Source of the DNA: Candidatus Poribacteria bacterium | GTDB lineage: Bacteria > Abyssobacteria > SURF-5 | Reading direction: 5' to 3' | DNA: 42,379 nucleotides | Assembly: GCA_016215705.1 (NCBI GenBank) | Contig: JACRIR010000091.1 | Span: 1-42,379 of the forward strand | Shown here: piece after piece, positions 22,143 to 31,890 of the stretch | Layout of the letters: every line of letters begins with the position of its first letter | How positions within the stretch are numbered: position 1 is the first letter of the stretch | Notes under the pieces: generated by a model | What the model saw: only the letters and a program-made list of their open reading frames with translations | Databases searched by the model: none | What the model was told of the DNA's origin: nothing | Translations under genes and position numbers: made by a program

Positions 22143-23869
22143 CAACATCGCTGACATTCACAGGAATAGGGCGCATTTCCGAGGCGCGAGGCTGCAAAGC
22201 AATCCTTGTTTGCCTGATGTTTGCTGTGTTCATCTTCTCAGCCCTCTCGAGCATGGCAGGGGACTCGCCGACCTTCGACGAGCAGTTTCATCTGTATTCG
22301 GGTTACAACTATTTGTTTTTGCGCGATTTTTCAATCGGCCTCGCCCAGCCGCCGTTGGCCCGCCTGCTGGCGGCGATTCCTTTGGCTGTGACGAATGATA
22401 ATAATCCTCCACGAGAGCTTTGGGCTGCTCCGCTACCCCGACACTCAGACTATTCGACCTGGTGGCAATACGAGGCCGCCCGGGATTTCTACTATGGTTT
22501 GAGCAATCCCGCAAGGTCTCTCTTCTGGTCAAGATTCGTCATGGTACTAGTCGGGGCCGCACTCGCCGCGTTCGTGTACAAGTGGTCTGTTGAAGCATTT
22601 GGTTTCAAGGCGGGCGTGCTGGCTCTGGTTTTCTGCATACTCGATCCGAACTTACTCGCCCATGCGCGTCTTGTAAACACGGACGTGGCCGCAACACTTG
22701 GCATTTTTGCAGCAGTCTATTCCATGTGGCGTTATTCAAGAACGCCGTCGCACAAGTGGCTCCTGGCGTCGGCTGCGGCTGCAGGCGCTGCAATTGTTTC
22801 CAAATATTCCGCTCTCGTTGTGTTGCCGATCCTCTCGCTGTTCGTTCTTGTCAATGTGTTGCTGCAGATGAGGGTCGGCGGCAATGTGTCAGTCCTTCGC
22901 GTTGCATGGCGCGCATCCGGGCGTCTCGTCGCCTTTTTCGCAGTGGTCCTTGTGGTGGTCTGGATATGCTATTTTCCGGATTTGAGTTCACAGTTTCAAC
23001 GTCCTTCTTCCAGAGAATTCTCGGAGGCAATGCGGATAGCCCCATCAAGTCACTCAAGAATCCTTTCCGCCGGGGAGCTTCTTTTTCCCTCACACTTTCT
23101 CCAGGGATTGACGTTGGTAGTTGCGCAGCAGAAACACCCGCCGCCGGCGTTCTTGATGGGAGAATATTCGAGCAGCGGATGGTGGCAGTATTTCCCGACG
23201 TGTTTCTTGATAAAGACGCCTATTCCGCTTATGGCCGCCCTCGGGCTATTTGTCTATCTTGCGTCACGACGGAAATTGAGTATTCATGCCGTCGCCAATT
23301 TGTACTTGATGCTGCCGCCAGTCATCATTTTCGGGTCTTCTATGGCAAGCGACTTGAATATAGGCATCCGCCATATTCTTCCGATTTATCCTTTTCTTTT
23401 TGTGCTGGCTGGGGGGATTGCAAGTTCCACGTTCGCGAATAGGATCGCCGGGAAACTTGTCGTAGTGGCTTTGTGCCTGTGGTCAGCCTTCGCATCAATC
23501 AGAACATACCCGCACTATCTTGCGTATTTCAACGAGCTAATTGGCGGGCCTGAAAACGGGTATCGCTACCTGATCGACTCTAATTTGGATTGGGGGCAGG
23601 ACCTGGATAGGCTGAGCAATTACCTGATAGAGAACAACGTACAGGACATCCGGCTGAAGTATTTCGGTACGGCGTTGCCCGAGAAGCATGGTATCAAGTA
23701 CCGACCTCTTCCGTGCGAGCCCGTTGCCGGCACGATTGCGATCAGCGTCACTTGTCTTCAGGGTCGAAATGGTCCGAGTTGTTACAGGTGGTTGAAGAAG
23801 CACGAGCCAATCGAAAGAATTGGCTATTCAATATTCATCTATAAGATTGGCGACCCGCCGCGCGAATGA
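22139..23869 (+). CDS. GT39/ArnT-like membrane glycosyltransferase
   Basis: 576 residues from TTG 22139, which overlaps the MFS stop in a TTGA arrangement. An open frame continues upstream over the MFS gene but is only its shadow. The first luminal loop after TM1 has the acidic pair D47-E48 (SPTFDEQFHLYSG) and IGLAQPPLARL, both typical of GT-C enzymes that use polyprenyl-phosphate sugars. About ten hydrophobic segments follow. A C-terminal segment reads SNLDWGQDLDRL, characteristic of this family. The likely role is transfer of a lipid-linked sugar to a lipid, protein or glycan on the periplasmic side of the inner membrane. The sugar and acceptor are unknown. Confidence 0.85.
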   Translation: MTTSLTFTGIGRISEARGCKAILVCLMFAVFIFSALSSMAGDSPTFDEQFHLYSGYNYLFLRDFSIGLAQPPLARLLAAIPLAVTNDNNPPRELWAAPLPRHSDYSTWWQYEAARDFYYGLSNPARSLFWSRFVMVLVGAALAAFVYKWSVEAFGFKAGVLALVFCILDPNLLAHARLVNTDVAATLGIFAAVYSMWRYSRTPSHKWLLASAAAAGAAIVSKYSALVVLPILSLFVLVNVLLQMRVGGNVSVLRVAWRASGRLVAFFAVVLVVVWICYFPDLSSQFQRPSSREFSEAMRIAPSSHSRILSAGELLFPSHFLQGLTLVVAQQKHPPPAFLMGEYSSSGWWQYFPTCFLIKTPIPLMAALGLFVYLASRRKLSIHAVANLYLMLPPVIIFGSSMASDLNIGIRHILPIYPFLFVLAGGIASSTFANRIAGKLVVVALCLWSAFASIRTYPHYLAYFNELIGGPENGYRYLIDSNLDWGQDLDRLSNYLIENNVQDIRLKYFGTALPEKHGIKYRPLPCEPVAGTIAISVTCLQGRNGPSCYRWLKKHEPIERIGYSIFIYKIGDPPRE

Positions 23870-23958
23870 TGCGCCCTTTCACAACTTCATCGTAACTGTC
23901 ACCTTTGCGACTCGAAACAGGGATTCTTCGCTTCGCCTTGGAAAATCGGGGATTGTCT

Positions 23959-24005
23959 CCCATAATTCGGGGACACGATGCGGCATCGTGTCCCCGAATT
24001 ATGGG
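23959..24005. terminator. GGGGACAC palindrome between convergent genes
   Basis: A 47-bp palindrome, 23-bp perfect arms (CCCATAATTCGGGGACACGA...) around one base. It lies 89 bp past the GT39-like stop and 4 bp before the stop of the facing gene. It is a plausible bidirectional terminator and a member of the dispersed family with the longest perfect arms in the window. Confidence 0.55.
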
Positions 24006-24009
24006 CCAT

Positions 24010-25566
24010 TTATCTCCGGGAGACGGCTTGGGGGGTCCAAAGATACATATCGGGTTTCTCCTGTTGTTCCCCGACAAAGGAGATATTGCGGAAACGGGGG
24101 AAATAGAATTGGAAGAGATTATGCTGCATTACGAACCAACCGGAACGATATTCGGGTGCAGGAGCAGCCAGTGAGTCCACGAAATAATACTCGCCATCCG
24201 ATGAGTAGTCGGGGGAACCCAGGAAGGATGTCATCGAGTCCCTGTACTGCGTTACAAGGCGACTAAACTTGAGGTCCTCTTTCATCCAACCATCTATAAC
24301 GTTTCTCGCTGTCCTCATGTTGTTGTAGTTGAACACAGTCAGAAGGGCGAGGGTCATCCCAAGCAGTGCGACACACATGCCCTTGGAGCTTTTGGCAGCG
24401 ATCTTCTCAAGAGAGGGTGGCAGCCTGAGTAGCAGTCCCAATGCTATGGAGACACCGGCGGCGGGATAATAGAAATACCACGGCGCCAGCGCATAATGAA
24501 CGTTTCCCAGAAGGCCGAGCACGTAGAAAATTCGACCAAAAGCAGTAAGGGCGAGCGTCAGGAGTCCGAAAACCAACCACGCCGCGGCAAAAGTCGCTTG
24601 CTTTCTTCTGTACAATAATTCCTTCGCCATCAGCGCCGACAAAAACATGTAAACCCAAGGATAGTGCTGTGGGAAATAGGGCACAAGCAATCGGGCCGCA
24701 TACAGGTAGAACTCCGGCCATAGGCCCTTGATCACGAGCATCTTTTCCTCAGACGGCAGCGGCGGTTTAAGTGAGCCTCCTTGAAAGGTAGTATCTTGCA
24801 ACGGGAAGTATCTATCATTCAAGTAAGTGCGCAGAATCAGGTAAATCAATGCAATCGAAAAAAAAGCGAGCATGATTCTTGCATGGTTTTGCAGGATTCC
24901 CTTGATGCCTTCCTTGAAACTCAGGCGTGCCAGCAGAAAAAGCCAGATTACCACTCCGCCAAAGAAGGCGGTCGTGAAGAATCCAAGACCAATCGTGAAA
25001 GAGAGCAACCCCAGATAGAAATACTTCGAGGGTGGAAAGCATGCCCGACAGGCAGATGTATGGTCATCTGTTCCTTCATTGCCGGAATTGACACAACTGG
25101 TAAAGAACTTCTCGAAGTAGATGCTCATCAAGAGTATGAAAGTCAGGCTCGTCACCCAATGACCGTTTATGCAGTTGTCAATGCAGTGGACAGCCGGAAA
25201 CGCGAAGCAAAACGTGGCCGAGCCTATAGCCGACAAAATGACGGATTCCGTCTGAGCGCGCACAATTCGAAATATGAGATACGTGTTTATCAGGTGAAAG
25301 CCGACGATGGCAAGGCGGAGTGGAACTGCGTTCTCAAAAACCAGGTGGAGTCCACCCATGAGAAGGCGATACAATGGGAGAAAGTGATTTCGCCAAGGAA
25401 TTAGTAAGGACTTTGCCAGGCCATGCTGCGTGACTTGAGACAAGAATAGGTAATCGTCGATGCGATAGTGGCCGTTATGTATTTCGGGCAAATATGTGAA
25501 GACGATGCCTGCCAGGATGAAAAACAAAACGATTGCATTCAGCAGGCGTTCTTGACGTTGAAGCAT
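24010..25566 (-). CDS. Polytopic GT-C-like membrane protein
   Basis: 518 residues from ATG 25566, with GGAG 7 nt upstream. An in-frame ATG further up is translated from the GGGGACAC palindrome and was rejected. About eleven hydrophobic segments. An early luminal loop has HYRIDDYLFL (acidic pair D37-D38), the type of pair used for catalysis in GT-C enzymes. A soluble C-terminal tail (about 430-518) follows. It is weakly similar in plan to O-antigen or mannosyltransferase-like proteins, but no family-specific motif was recognised. It follows the acyltransferase-3 gene on the same strand after a 223-bp repeat-filled gap. Confidence 0.65.
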   Translation of the reverse strand: MLQRQERLLNAIVLFFILAGIVFTYLPEIHNGHYRIDDYLFLSQVTQHGLAKSLLIPWRNHFLPLYRLLMGGLHLVFENAVPLRLAIVGFHLINTYLIFRIVRAQTESVILSAIGSATFCFAFPAVHCIDNCINGHWVTSLTFILLMSIYFEKFFTSCVNSGNEGTDDHTSACRACFPPSKYFYLGLLSFTIGLGFFTTAFFGGVVIWLFLLARLSFKEGIKGILQNHARIMLAFFSIALIYLILRTYLNDRYFPLQDTTFQGGSLKPPLPSEEKMLVIKGLWPEFYLYAARLLVPYFPQHYPWVYMFLSALMAKELLYRRKQATFAAAWLVFGLLTLALTAFGRIFYVLGLLGNVHYALAPWYFYYPAAGVSIALGLLLRLPPSLEKIAAKSSKGMCVALLGMTLALLTVFNYNNMRTARNVIDGWMKEDLKFSRLVTQYRDSMTSFLGSPDYSSDGEYYFVDSLAAPAPEYRSGWFVMQHNLFQFYFPRFRNISFVGEQQEKPDMYLWTPQAVSRR

Positions 25567-25586
25567 CTCGGCGCTCCTGAGAAACT

Positions 25587-25629
25587 CTTTAATTGGGGAC
25601 ACCATGCGGCATGGTGTCCCCAATTAAAG
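25587..25629. repeat. GGGGACAC palindrome (CACC variant) in a gene leader
   Basis: Perfect 21-bp arms around one base, CTTTAATTGGGGACACC... It sits just upstream of the ribosome site of the GT-C-like gene, so it may form a leader hairpin there. The palindrome core reads ACACCATG rather than ACACGATG, with the matching change on the other arm. Confidence 0.85.
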
Positions 25630-25637
25630 ACAGCCGC

Positions 25638-25685
25638 GTTTCTTTCACAATTGACCACACCAAGGCGTGGTCAGGCGCTCCTGAG
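25638..25685 (+). repeat. TTTCTTTCACA...GGCGCTCC hairpin repeat, copy 2
   Basis: TTTCTTTCACAATT, stem GACCAC...GTGGTC, then GGCGCTCCTGAGAA. A truncated third copy of the GGCGCTCCTGAGAA end is at 25570-25584, within the ribosome-site region of the GT-C-like gene. Confidence 0.6.
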
Positions 25686-25760
25686 AAAGAGGCGAAAGAT
25701 TTCGGCGAGCTGAATCGAGCCGGAACAAGGCGAAGGAGAAAAAGCCGAAGAAACAGAAAG
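25684..25760. repeat. GAAAGG-rich purine tract
   Basis: Units such as GGCGAAAGA, GAACAAGGCGAAGG and AGCCGAAGAAAC run from the hairpin repeat up to the acyltransferase gene end. Confidence 0.5.
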
Positions 25761-25788
25761 ATGATATTCATAGCTCATGAGTCGTCTT

Positions 25789-26898
25789 TCAACCCCTCGC
25801 AATCCTGTTCTGAACCTGATTCTCCACTACGTCAATCAGCGTTCCCGTCGCCAAAAGAATCATAATCAAGAGAATATATATGAGGTACGTGTTTTGGACA
25901 CCGGTTCTGCGGATAAGCTCATAGGCCGGATTCCAAAGCGCGTAGTGAAACAGGAAAATGCCAAAAGAGTGTCTGCCCATAAACGAAAGATTCTTTGACA
26001 GTAAAGATGGGAAATGTCGACTTCCATGCCATAGAATCATGAAGAGGGATATCCCGATTGTCATGTCGGACATGGCGGTTGTCAGCATTGAGCAGTGGAA
26101 TAGGATTCCACAGAAATAGAGAGGTATTGCGATGAAGAGAGGAATATTGACCCAAGCTGGGACATGGTTCTTGACATGATAGGCAAATGACATGCCGAAA
26201 ACAAATTCAGCCAATCGACATCCGAAGAAAGCGCCGAACGAAAAGTATGGGTGAAATCTATCTATCCAGTAGACACCGAGAAAGCGAAAGATTACCGTGG
26301 TGACAATGGAAAGCGCAAGAATTCGGGTGGGGCCGCAACGCGCAATGAGTTTGCTCAAATAAGGGAAAAACAAATAGAGTTGCAGTAATAACCCCATATA
26401 CCACACTGCAGGGTTGATGCTGTAGAAGTATTCGGGTACAAACACATGCAGACCTAATGCGTGGAGAATCGAGTCCATCGTGAATCGCGACAATTTCCAC
26501 GAGGGGAGCAGATGCATATCCGAATACTGCAAAATGATGGAAACGACCAGACTTATCCAGTACATTGGCAGAATTCTGCGCGCTCTTCGGAGATACCACT
26601 GTGGAAGCTTCATTCCCTTCCCAAGAAACGAAACTGTCAGCCCGAAACCGCTGGCGATGAGGAAAACATGAACTCCCTGGTATCCGAAGCTGCTTGCAAT
26701 ACTGGCAAGGGAAATGAGCGATTCTCTCGATCTGAATATTGGAGCAATCAGACCCGACAAGGGTGGAACGGACCGAGGATAAAGCAATGAACAATAAATA
26801 AGAGCAAAAGAGGAACGAAACGGGGGAAGTAACATCATGTGGAAGGCGACGATCCAAAGGATAGCAATACCTTTGATGGCATCCAGGCGTTCATTCAC
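25789..26898 (-). CDS. Acyltransferase-3 family membrane protein
   Basis: 369 residues from GTG 26898; the family N-terminus RLDAIKGIAILWIVAFH begins at once, which fixes the start despite a weak ribosome site. About ten TM helices. The RLDAIKGIAIL...H pair is the first acyltransferase-3 motif, and FLIASGFGLTVSF is the second. RRARRILPMYW is typical of this family, which O-acylates surface polysaccharides or lipids using acyl donors from the cytosol. The gene lies 31 bp after the SGNH-like gene, so the two form a likely transmembrane acyl-relay pair. Confidence 0.9.
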   Translation of the reverse strand: MNERLDAIKGIAILWIVAFHMMLLPPFRSSFALIYCSLLYPRSVPPLSGLIAPIFRSRESLISLASIASSFGYQGVHVFLIASGFGLTVSFLGKGMKLPQWYLRRARRILPMYWISLVVSIILQYSDMHLLPSWKLSRFTMDSILHALGLHVFVPEYFYSINPAVWYMGLLLQLYLFFPYLSKLIARCGPTRILALSIVTTVIFRFLGVYWIDRFHPYFSFGAFFGCRLAEFVFGMSFAYHVKNHVPAWVNIPLFIAIPLYFCGILFHCSMLTTAMSDMTIGISLFMILWHGSRHFPSLLSKNLSFMGRHSFGIFLFHYALWNPAYELIRRTGVQNTYLIYILLIMILLATGTLIDVVENQVQNRIARG

Positions 26899-26929
26899 GA
26901 AAGAATACTAGCGTAGCATGGGAAGATTG

Positions 26930-27931
26930 TCAACCGTGCGGAGATACCACTGCCATATCGCTCTCGGAAGGGTAATATGTTTCGGCGAAGAGTTCTTTTT
27001 CAATAAGTTGTTGAACAATTCGTATGCCCTCGTTTTTCAGGTGAAACAAATCTCTGAAGCAATCGGCAGTAAGGACATCGGACAGGTCAACGATGGGCAA
27101 ACCGCTTTCGGCCATTGCCTGCCTGAGATTCGTTCTTGCAAGAAACACGCTGTTTATGTGTCCGATATCATTCCGAAGAGGTTTCAGGGGCAAAGAAGGG
27201 TGCATTACGAACACAATATCAGGGTGTTTTGCGTGTAGCTCACGAAAGAAGGTCAGGTCAATCTTTTCAGGATCTATTGGTGAAAGCAGTTTTAGCTGCA
27301 TTTGAAGCATGAATAGCTCGACAGGGGAAAGATTGGAAAGACCGAGTTCGTCCACCAGAGTGTCCAGGTCTCTATCGGGCAGCTTGTCCTCATACGACAT
27401 CGCGAGCGTCATCATGGGAATAAAGCTCGCTCTCTTCAGTTCTGCGCGCAATATTGCCATTCGTCGAATCGGCTGCCACACAACGACGTTGCGCACCCGG
27501 TCGTTTCCGGGCGCCAGCGCAAGCAGCGTAACGACACACAGGACCTTGTCGTCTCTGCATTGATGTGTGACTATGTATGAGATTTCATTAGTCTGCAGAG
27601 CCGGAAGGCTCAGATTAAAAGCGGGGCCAACTCTTCCTAGGTCTTCGGCATATGAGGGTCCTATAATGACGGTCTTCCGTCCAGCGTCAGAACCTTGATA
27701 GTCTTGCATCTGTCTGTCGAGCCGAAGAAGAGTGGTCTCGAAGGCGGTCTTCGGCAAGCGATTGAAGTCAATATGGTCGAAAGACCCCAGGGCAATGGAG
27801 ACGATTCCGCCGAGGAAAACGAGGTAGCAGAAGATTATTTGCCGCAACTTCTTCACGCTCAAGCCATTCCCATCTTTCTCGGAGAATAAGATGAAAGCCT
27901 CGATTCCCGCTCCAGCCCTGTACCTCTGCAT
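26930..27931 (-). CDS. SGNH-like envelope protein paired with the acyltransferase
   Basis: 333 residues from ATG 27931 (weak ribosome site; TTG 27862 or GTG 27856 are alternatives, the latter starting just before the hydrophobic segment). One N-terminal membrane segment (LRQIIFCYLVFLGGIVSIAL). The rest is periplasmic. VIIGPSYAEDLG stands where an SGNH block I would be, but with Pro for Asp. A C-terminal ADCFRDLFHLKNEG carries the DxxH block V and closely matches DCFLDFNHLNAEG in the protein at 40070-41299. DltD/AlgX-like proteins of this type complete O-acylation begun by a membrane acyltransferase. It is upstream of the acyltransferase-3 gene in the same operon. Family assignment is moderate. 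Confidence 0.6.
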   Translation of the reverse strand: MQRYRAGAGIEAFILFSEKDGNGLSVKKLRQIIFCYLVFLGGIVSIALGSFDHIDFNRLPKTAFETTLLRLDRQMQDYQGSDAGRKTVIIGPSYAEDLGRVGPAFNLSLPALQTNEISYIVTHQCRDDKVLCVVTLLALAPGNDRVRNVVVWQPIRRMAILRAELKRASFIPMMTLAMSYEDKLPDRDLDTLVDELGLSNLSPVELFMLQMQLKLLSPIDPEKIDLTFFRELHAKHPDIVFVMHPSLPLKPLRNDIGHINSVFLARTNLRQAMAESGLPIVDLSDVLTADCFRDLFHLKNEGIRIVQQLIEKELFAETYYPSESDMAVVSPHG

Positions 27932-28070
27932 CTTCGTCTCTCTATGCTGCTCTGGAAGGCGTAAACTGATGAATGACGAAGGGCATTTGAATTATAGCTT
28001 GCTGAGAACGGCCAAATCAAACCTTGAAGATCGGCGATTTCCTCTTGCGGCAGGAATTTAAGGCAAGGTC

Positions 28071-28100
28071 TTGACCCGCATTGCCTTTTTCTGTTAGCAT
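28071..28100 (+). promoter_or_regulatory. Possible sigma-70-type promoter of the epimerase operon
   Basis: TTGACC (28071-28076) followed after 18 bp by TAGCAT (28095-28100), about 60 bp upstream of the GDP-fucose synthase start. The hexamers match only 5/6 and 4/6. Confidence 0.3.
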
Positions 28101-28144
28101 TTTGCCGACAATAGACCGCCAATGGGCATGGGGGCATTTGGTAG

Positions 28145-29183
<1,039 letters not shown>

Positions 29184-29354
29184 GTTCCACCACTGAAAGG
29201 TAAGCTTCCTGATTTTGCGAAATCTGAGCCTTTGTTGCCGGAGTTTTCCCCTTTCATCTCGTTTCTTTCGTCTTTCGTATTGTGTTGAAACGGCTGTGGC
29301 CCATGCGTACAATGGCCCTCACCAGACAGTAAAACCGGGTTGGAGAATCTGCTG

Positions 29355-30818
29355 ATGGAAAAGGCGCAGCTTGCCGCCCAGTTCGACGCTATGGCGTCCG
29401 TCCGCGACGAGTGGAAGCGGAAAAACCGGTACTATTACGCCGAACTCGAGAAGATATGCGGATCACTCATCCCGCCGCGCAAGTCGGTTCTTGAAATAGG
29501 CTGTGGCACGGGTGACCTGCTGAACAGTGTCAGGCCCGGGCGTGGACTGGGGATTGACCTCAGCGGCGGCATGGTGGACGCCGCTCGCAAGAAGTATCCG
29601 CACCTGGAGTTCAGGCAGGGAGACGCTGAAGCCCTCGATGTCAATGAGAAGTTCGACTATGTCATCATGTCGGACCTCATGGGGTTTCTGACCGACATCT
29701 GGCAGGCGTTCGTCGAACTCCATAAAGTCTGCCGGCCTGACACTGGAATTATCATCACTCACTACAACTACCTTTGGGAGCCGATTCTAAACCTCGGCGA
29801 GAGATTCGGCCTCAAAATGCCGCAGCAGCGCCAGAACTGGCTCGCTTTCCACGATCTCAAGAACTTGCTGTCGATTACCGGATTCGAAGTCGAACGGGAA
29901 GAGTTTCATCTGCTCCTGCCGAAGAAAGCGCCTATAATCTCGACGCTCGCAAACGAATATCTTGTGCATCTCCCCGGCGTACACCATTTGTGTTTGCTCG
30001 AGGTTCTCGAGGTACGCCCGCTGACTTCGCCTCGTCCAAGAAAAGAATACTCTTGCTCGATAATCGTTCCCACGCGCAACGAAGCGGGGAACATAGAAGG
30101 GTGCTTCGAGCGGACGCCCGAACTCGGGCTTTGGACGGAGCTAATCTTCGTGGACGGCGATTCGACCGACGGGACGGTCGAAAAGATACAGGAGATGATG
30201 CAACGATACGAGGGCAAGCGCCGGATCAAATTCATCCGCCAGTCGCCGGCGACCGGCAAGGCCGACGCCGTTCGCAAGGGCTTTGCGGCTGCGACAGGCG
30301 ACATTTTCATGATCCTCGATTCCGACCTTACGGTCCCGCCGGAAGATTTGCCGAAGTTTTATGCGCCTCTGGCAGAAGGGACAGCGGAGTTCATAAACGG
30401 CTCGAGACTGGTGTATCCGATGGAAAAGCAGGCGATGCGCCTTCTGAACATTATCGCGAACAAGCTTTTCAGCTATGCGTTCACGTGGTTACTCGAGCAG
30501 AGGACAACCGACACGTTATGCGGCACGAAAGTGCTCTTCAAAAAGGACTATCATCGAATAGAGGATGGTCGAAGTTTTTTCGGGGATTTCGACCCGTTCG
30601 GGGATTTCGACCTGCTGTTCGGGGCGTCGCGTCTCGGGCTGAAGTTTGCGGAGATACCCGTCCGATACCGCGCTCGCACGTATGGCGACATCAAGATAGA
30701 GCGATTCAAGCATGGCTGGCTCCTCCTGAAGATGACCGTGATTGCGTTCCGGAAACTGAAGCTTACGCGCTGGCGCGAGTCGATACGGCATTTCTTCCGG
30801 ATGCTGAAGACGGGATAA
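29355..30818 (+). CDS. SAM methyltransferase fused to GT2 glycosyltransferase
   Basis: 487 residues from ATG 29355, chosen because TGGAG is 9 nt upstream; a TTG five codons earlier is possible. Domain 1 (about 1-215) is a class I SAM methyltransferase with motif VLEIGCGTGDLL (residues 45-56) and DYVIMSDLMGFL. Domain 2 (about 230-487) is a family 2 glycosyltransferase resembling dolichol-phosphate mannosyltransferases, with VPTRNEAGNIEG, VDGDSTDGT, DSD (about 320) as DxD, and GDFDLLFGASRLGLKFAEIP. No TM helix is evident. The fusion suggests the same acceptor sugar or lipid is methylated and glycosylated, or that the two activities are simply channelled. It is followed 13 bp later by a Gfo/Idh/MocA gene. 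The acceptor is unknown. Confidence 0.85.
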   Translation: MEKAQLAAQFDAMASVRDEWKRKNRYYYAELEKICGSLIPPRKSVLEIGCGTGDLLNSVRPGRGLGIDLSGGMVDAARKKYPHLEFRQGDAEALDVNEKFDYVIMSDLMGFLTDIWQAFVELHKVCRPDTGIIITHYNYLWEPILNLGERFGLKMPQQRQNWLAFHDLKNLLSITGFEVEREEFHLLLPKKAPIISTLANEYLVHLPGVHHLCLLEVLEVRPLTSPRPRKEYSCSIIVPTRNEAGNIEGCFERTPELGLWTELIFVDGDSTDGTVEKIQEMMQRYEGKRRIKFIRQSPATGKADAVRKGFAAATGDIFMILDSDLTVPPEDLPKFYAPLAEGTAEFINGSRLVYPMEKQAMRLLNIIANKLFSYAFTWLLEQRTTDTLCGTKVLFKKDYHRIEDGRSFFGDFDPFGDFDLLFGASRLGLKFAEIPVRYRARTYGDIKIERFKHGWLLLKMTVIAFRKLKLTRWRESIRHFFRMLKTG

Positions 30819-30831
30819 GGAGACGTCCACA

Positions 30832-31887
30832 ATGTCGAAGGTGCGAATCGGAGTAATCGGGTGCGGGGTGATTTCGGACCTGACCGTTTGGGGCTACCGG
30901 GAGGATGAGCGGGTCCGGATTCATGCGGTATGTGACTCGGACAAGGGCAAGGCGGAAACAAAGGCCCGCGAGTGGGGCGCGGAGAAAGTCTATACCGATT
31001 ATCGACAATTGCTTGGTGACAAGGGTGTCGAGGCTGTCGAGATAATCACCCCACACCATCTCCATTGTCCGATGACGGTTGACGCGGCGAGGGCAGGAAA
31101 GCACATTTCTGTTCAGAAACCGATGGCTCGCACCGTGTCGGAATGTCGCGAGATGATTGCAGCGGCGGACGCCGCAAAAGTCATTCTTCGGGTGAACGAC
31201 CCTTACGTTTTCTATCCGCCGATTGTGAAAGCCAAGCAGATGATCGAGTCCGGTGAGATCGGCGCCGTGAGCATGATTCGCGTGCGCACGACGGTGGGGA
31301 GCATGGACTGCGGCTGGAAGGTGGACCCTAGCGCGTGGATGTGGCGCTTCGACAAGACCACGAGCGGCGGCGGCAACATGCTCGATGATATGCACCACAA
31401 GTTTGCGGTCGCGCTCTTTCTTGGAGGCGATGTCGAGAAAGTGTCGGCGTTCATCGAGAACCGCGATTTTTTCGTTGACGCTCCGGCGACCGTCATGTGG
31501 AAACACAAGGCCGACCAGCGCTACGGCGTGATGGAGTGCGTTCACGCCTCGGATCTGTATATAAAGACGAAGTATTACAACTGCGAGGAACGGTTCGAAA
31601 TCACCGGTTCACGGGGAATCTTGTGGGTCACTCGCTGCACGGGCCAACTTATGGACATTCCGGCGCTGATAATGTGCCGCGACGGCGAGACCTGCGGCTA
31701 TAACGATATTCCGGCCGAATGGGAGGAGGGTTTCAAGGGTTCCAATAGGCACTTCATTGATTGCCTGCTCGAGGGCTCGAGCCCGCATCTATCCGGCGAT
31801 GAAGCCGTCAAGATAATGCAGTTTGCGCTCTCGACGTATGCCTCCGACGACGCGCAAGCGCCAATCAACCCTGAGTCGATTACATAA
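30832..31887 (+). CDS. Gfo/Idh/MocA family oxidoreductase
   Basis: 351 residues from ATG 30832; AAGGAG overlaps the end of the upstream gene (its TAA is at 30816-30818), so the two are tightly linked. An N-terminal Rossmann fold IGVIGCGVISDLT is followed by a VQKPMA motif (about 94-99; QKP in place of the usual EKP). The C-terminal alpha/beta domain has GGGNMLDDMHHKF, with D and H at the typical catalytic positions. It is an NAD(P)-dependent sugar or sugar-nucleotide dehydrogenase. Its place after the methyltransferase-GT2 gene suggests modification of a sugar for the same glycan. The gene stop is 3 bp from the convergent YfhO gene stop. Confidence 0.9.
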   Translation: MSKVRIGVIGCGVISDLTVWGYREDERVRIHAVCDSDKGKAETKAREWGAEKVYTDYRQLLGDKGVEAVEIITPHHLHCPMTVDAARAGKHISVQKPMARTVSECREMIAAADAAKVILRVNDPYVFYPPIVKAKQMIESGEIGAVSMIRVRTTVGSMDCGWKVDPSAWMWRFDKTTSGGGNMLDDMHHKFAVALFLGGDVEKVSAFIENRDFFVDAPATVMWKHKADQRYGVMECVHASDLYIKTKYYNCEERFEITGSRGILWVTRCTGQLMDIPALIMCRDGETCGYNDIPAEWEEGFKGSNRHFIDCLLEGSSPHLSGDEAVKIMQFALSTYASDDAQAPINPESIT

Positions 31888-31890
31888 TCG

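Noticed and set aside
29774-30856. A 360-residue plus-strand frame overlapping the methyltransferase-GT2 fusion
   Set aside because: Arg-rich shadow translation in another frame over a gene with complete motifs; no ribosome site.
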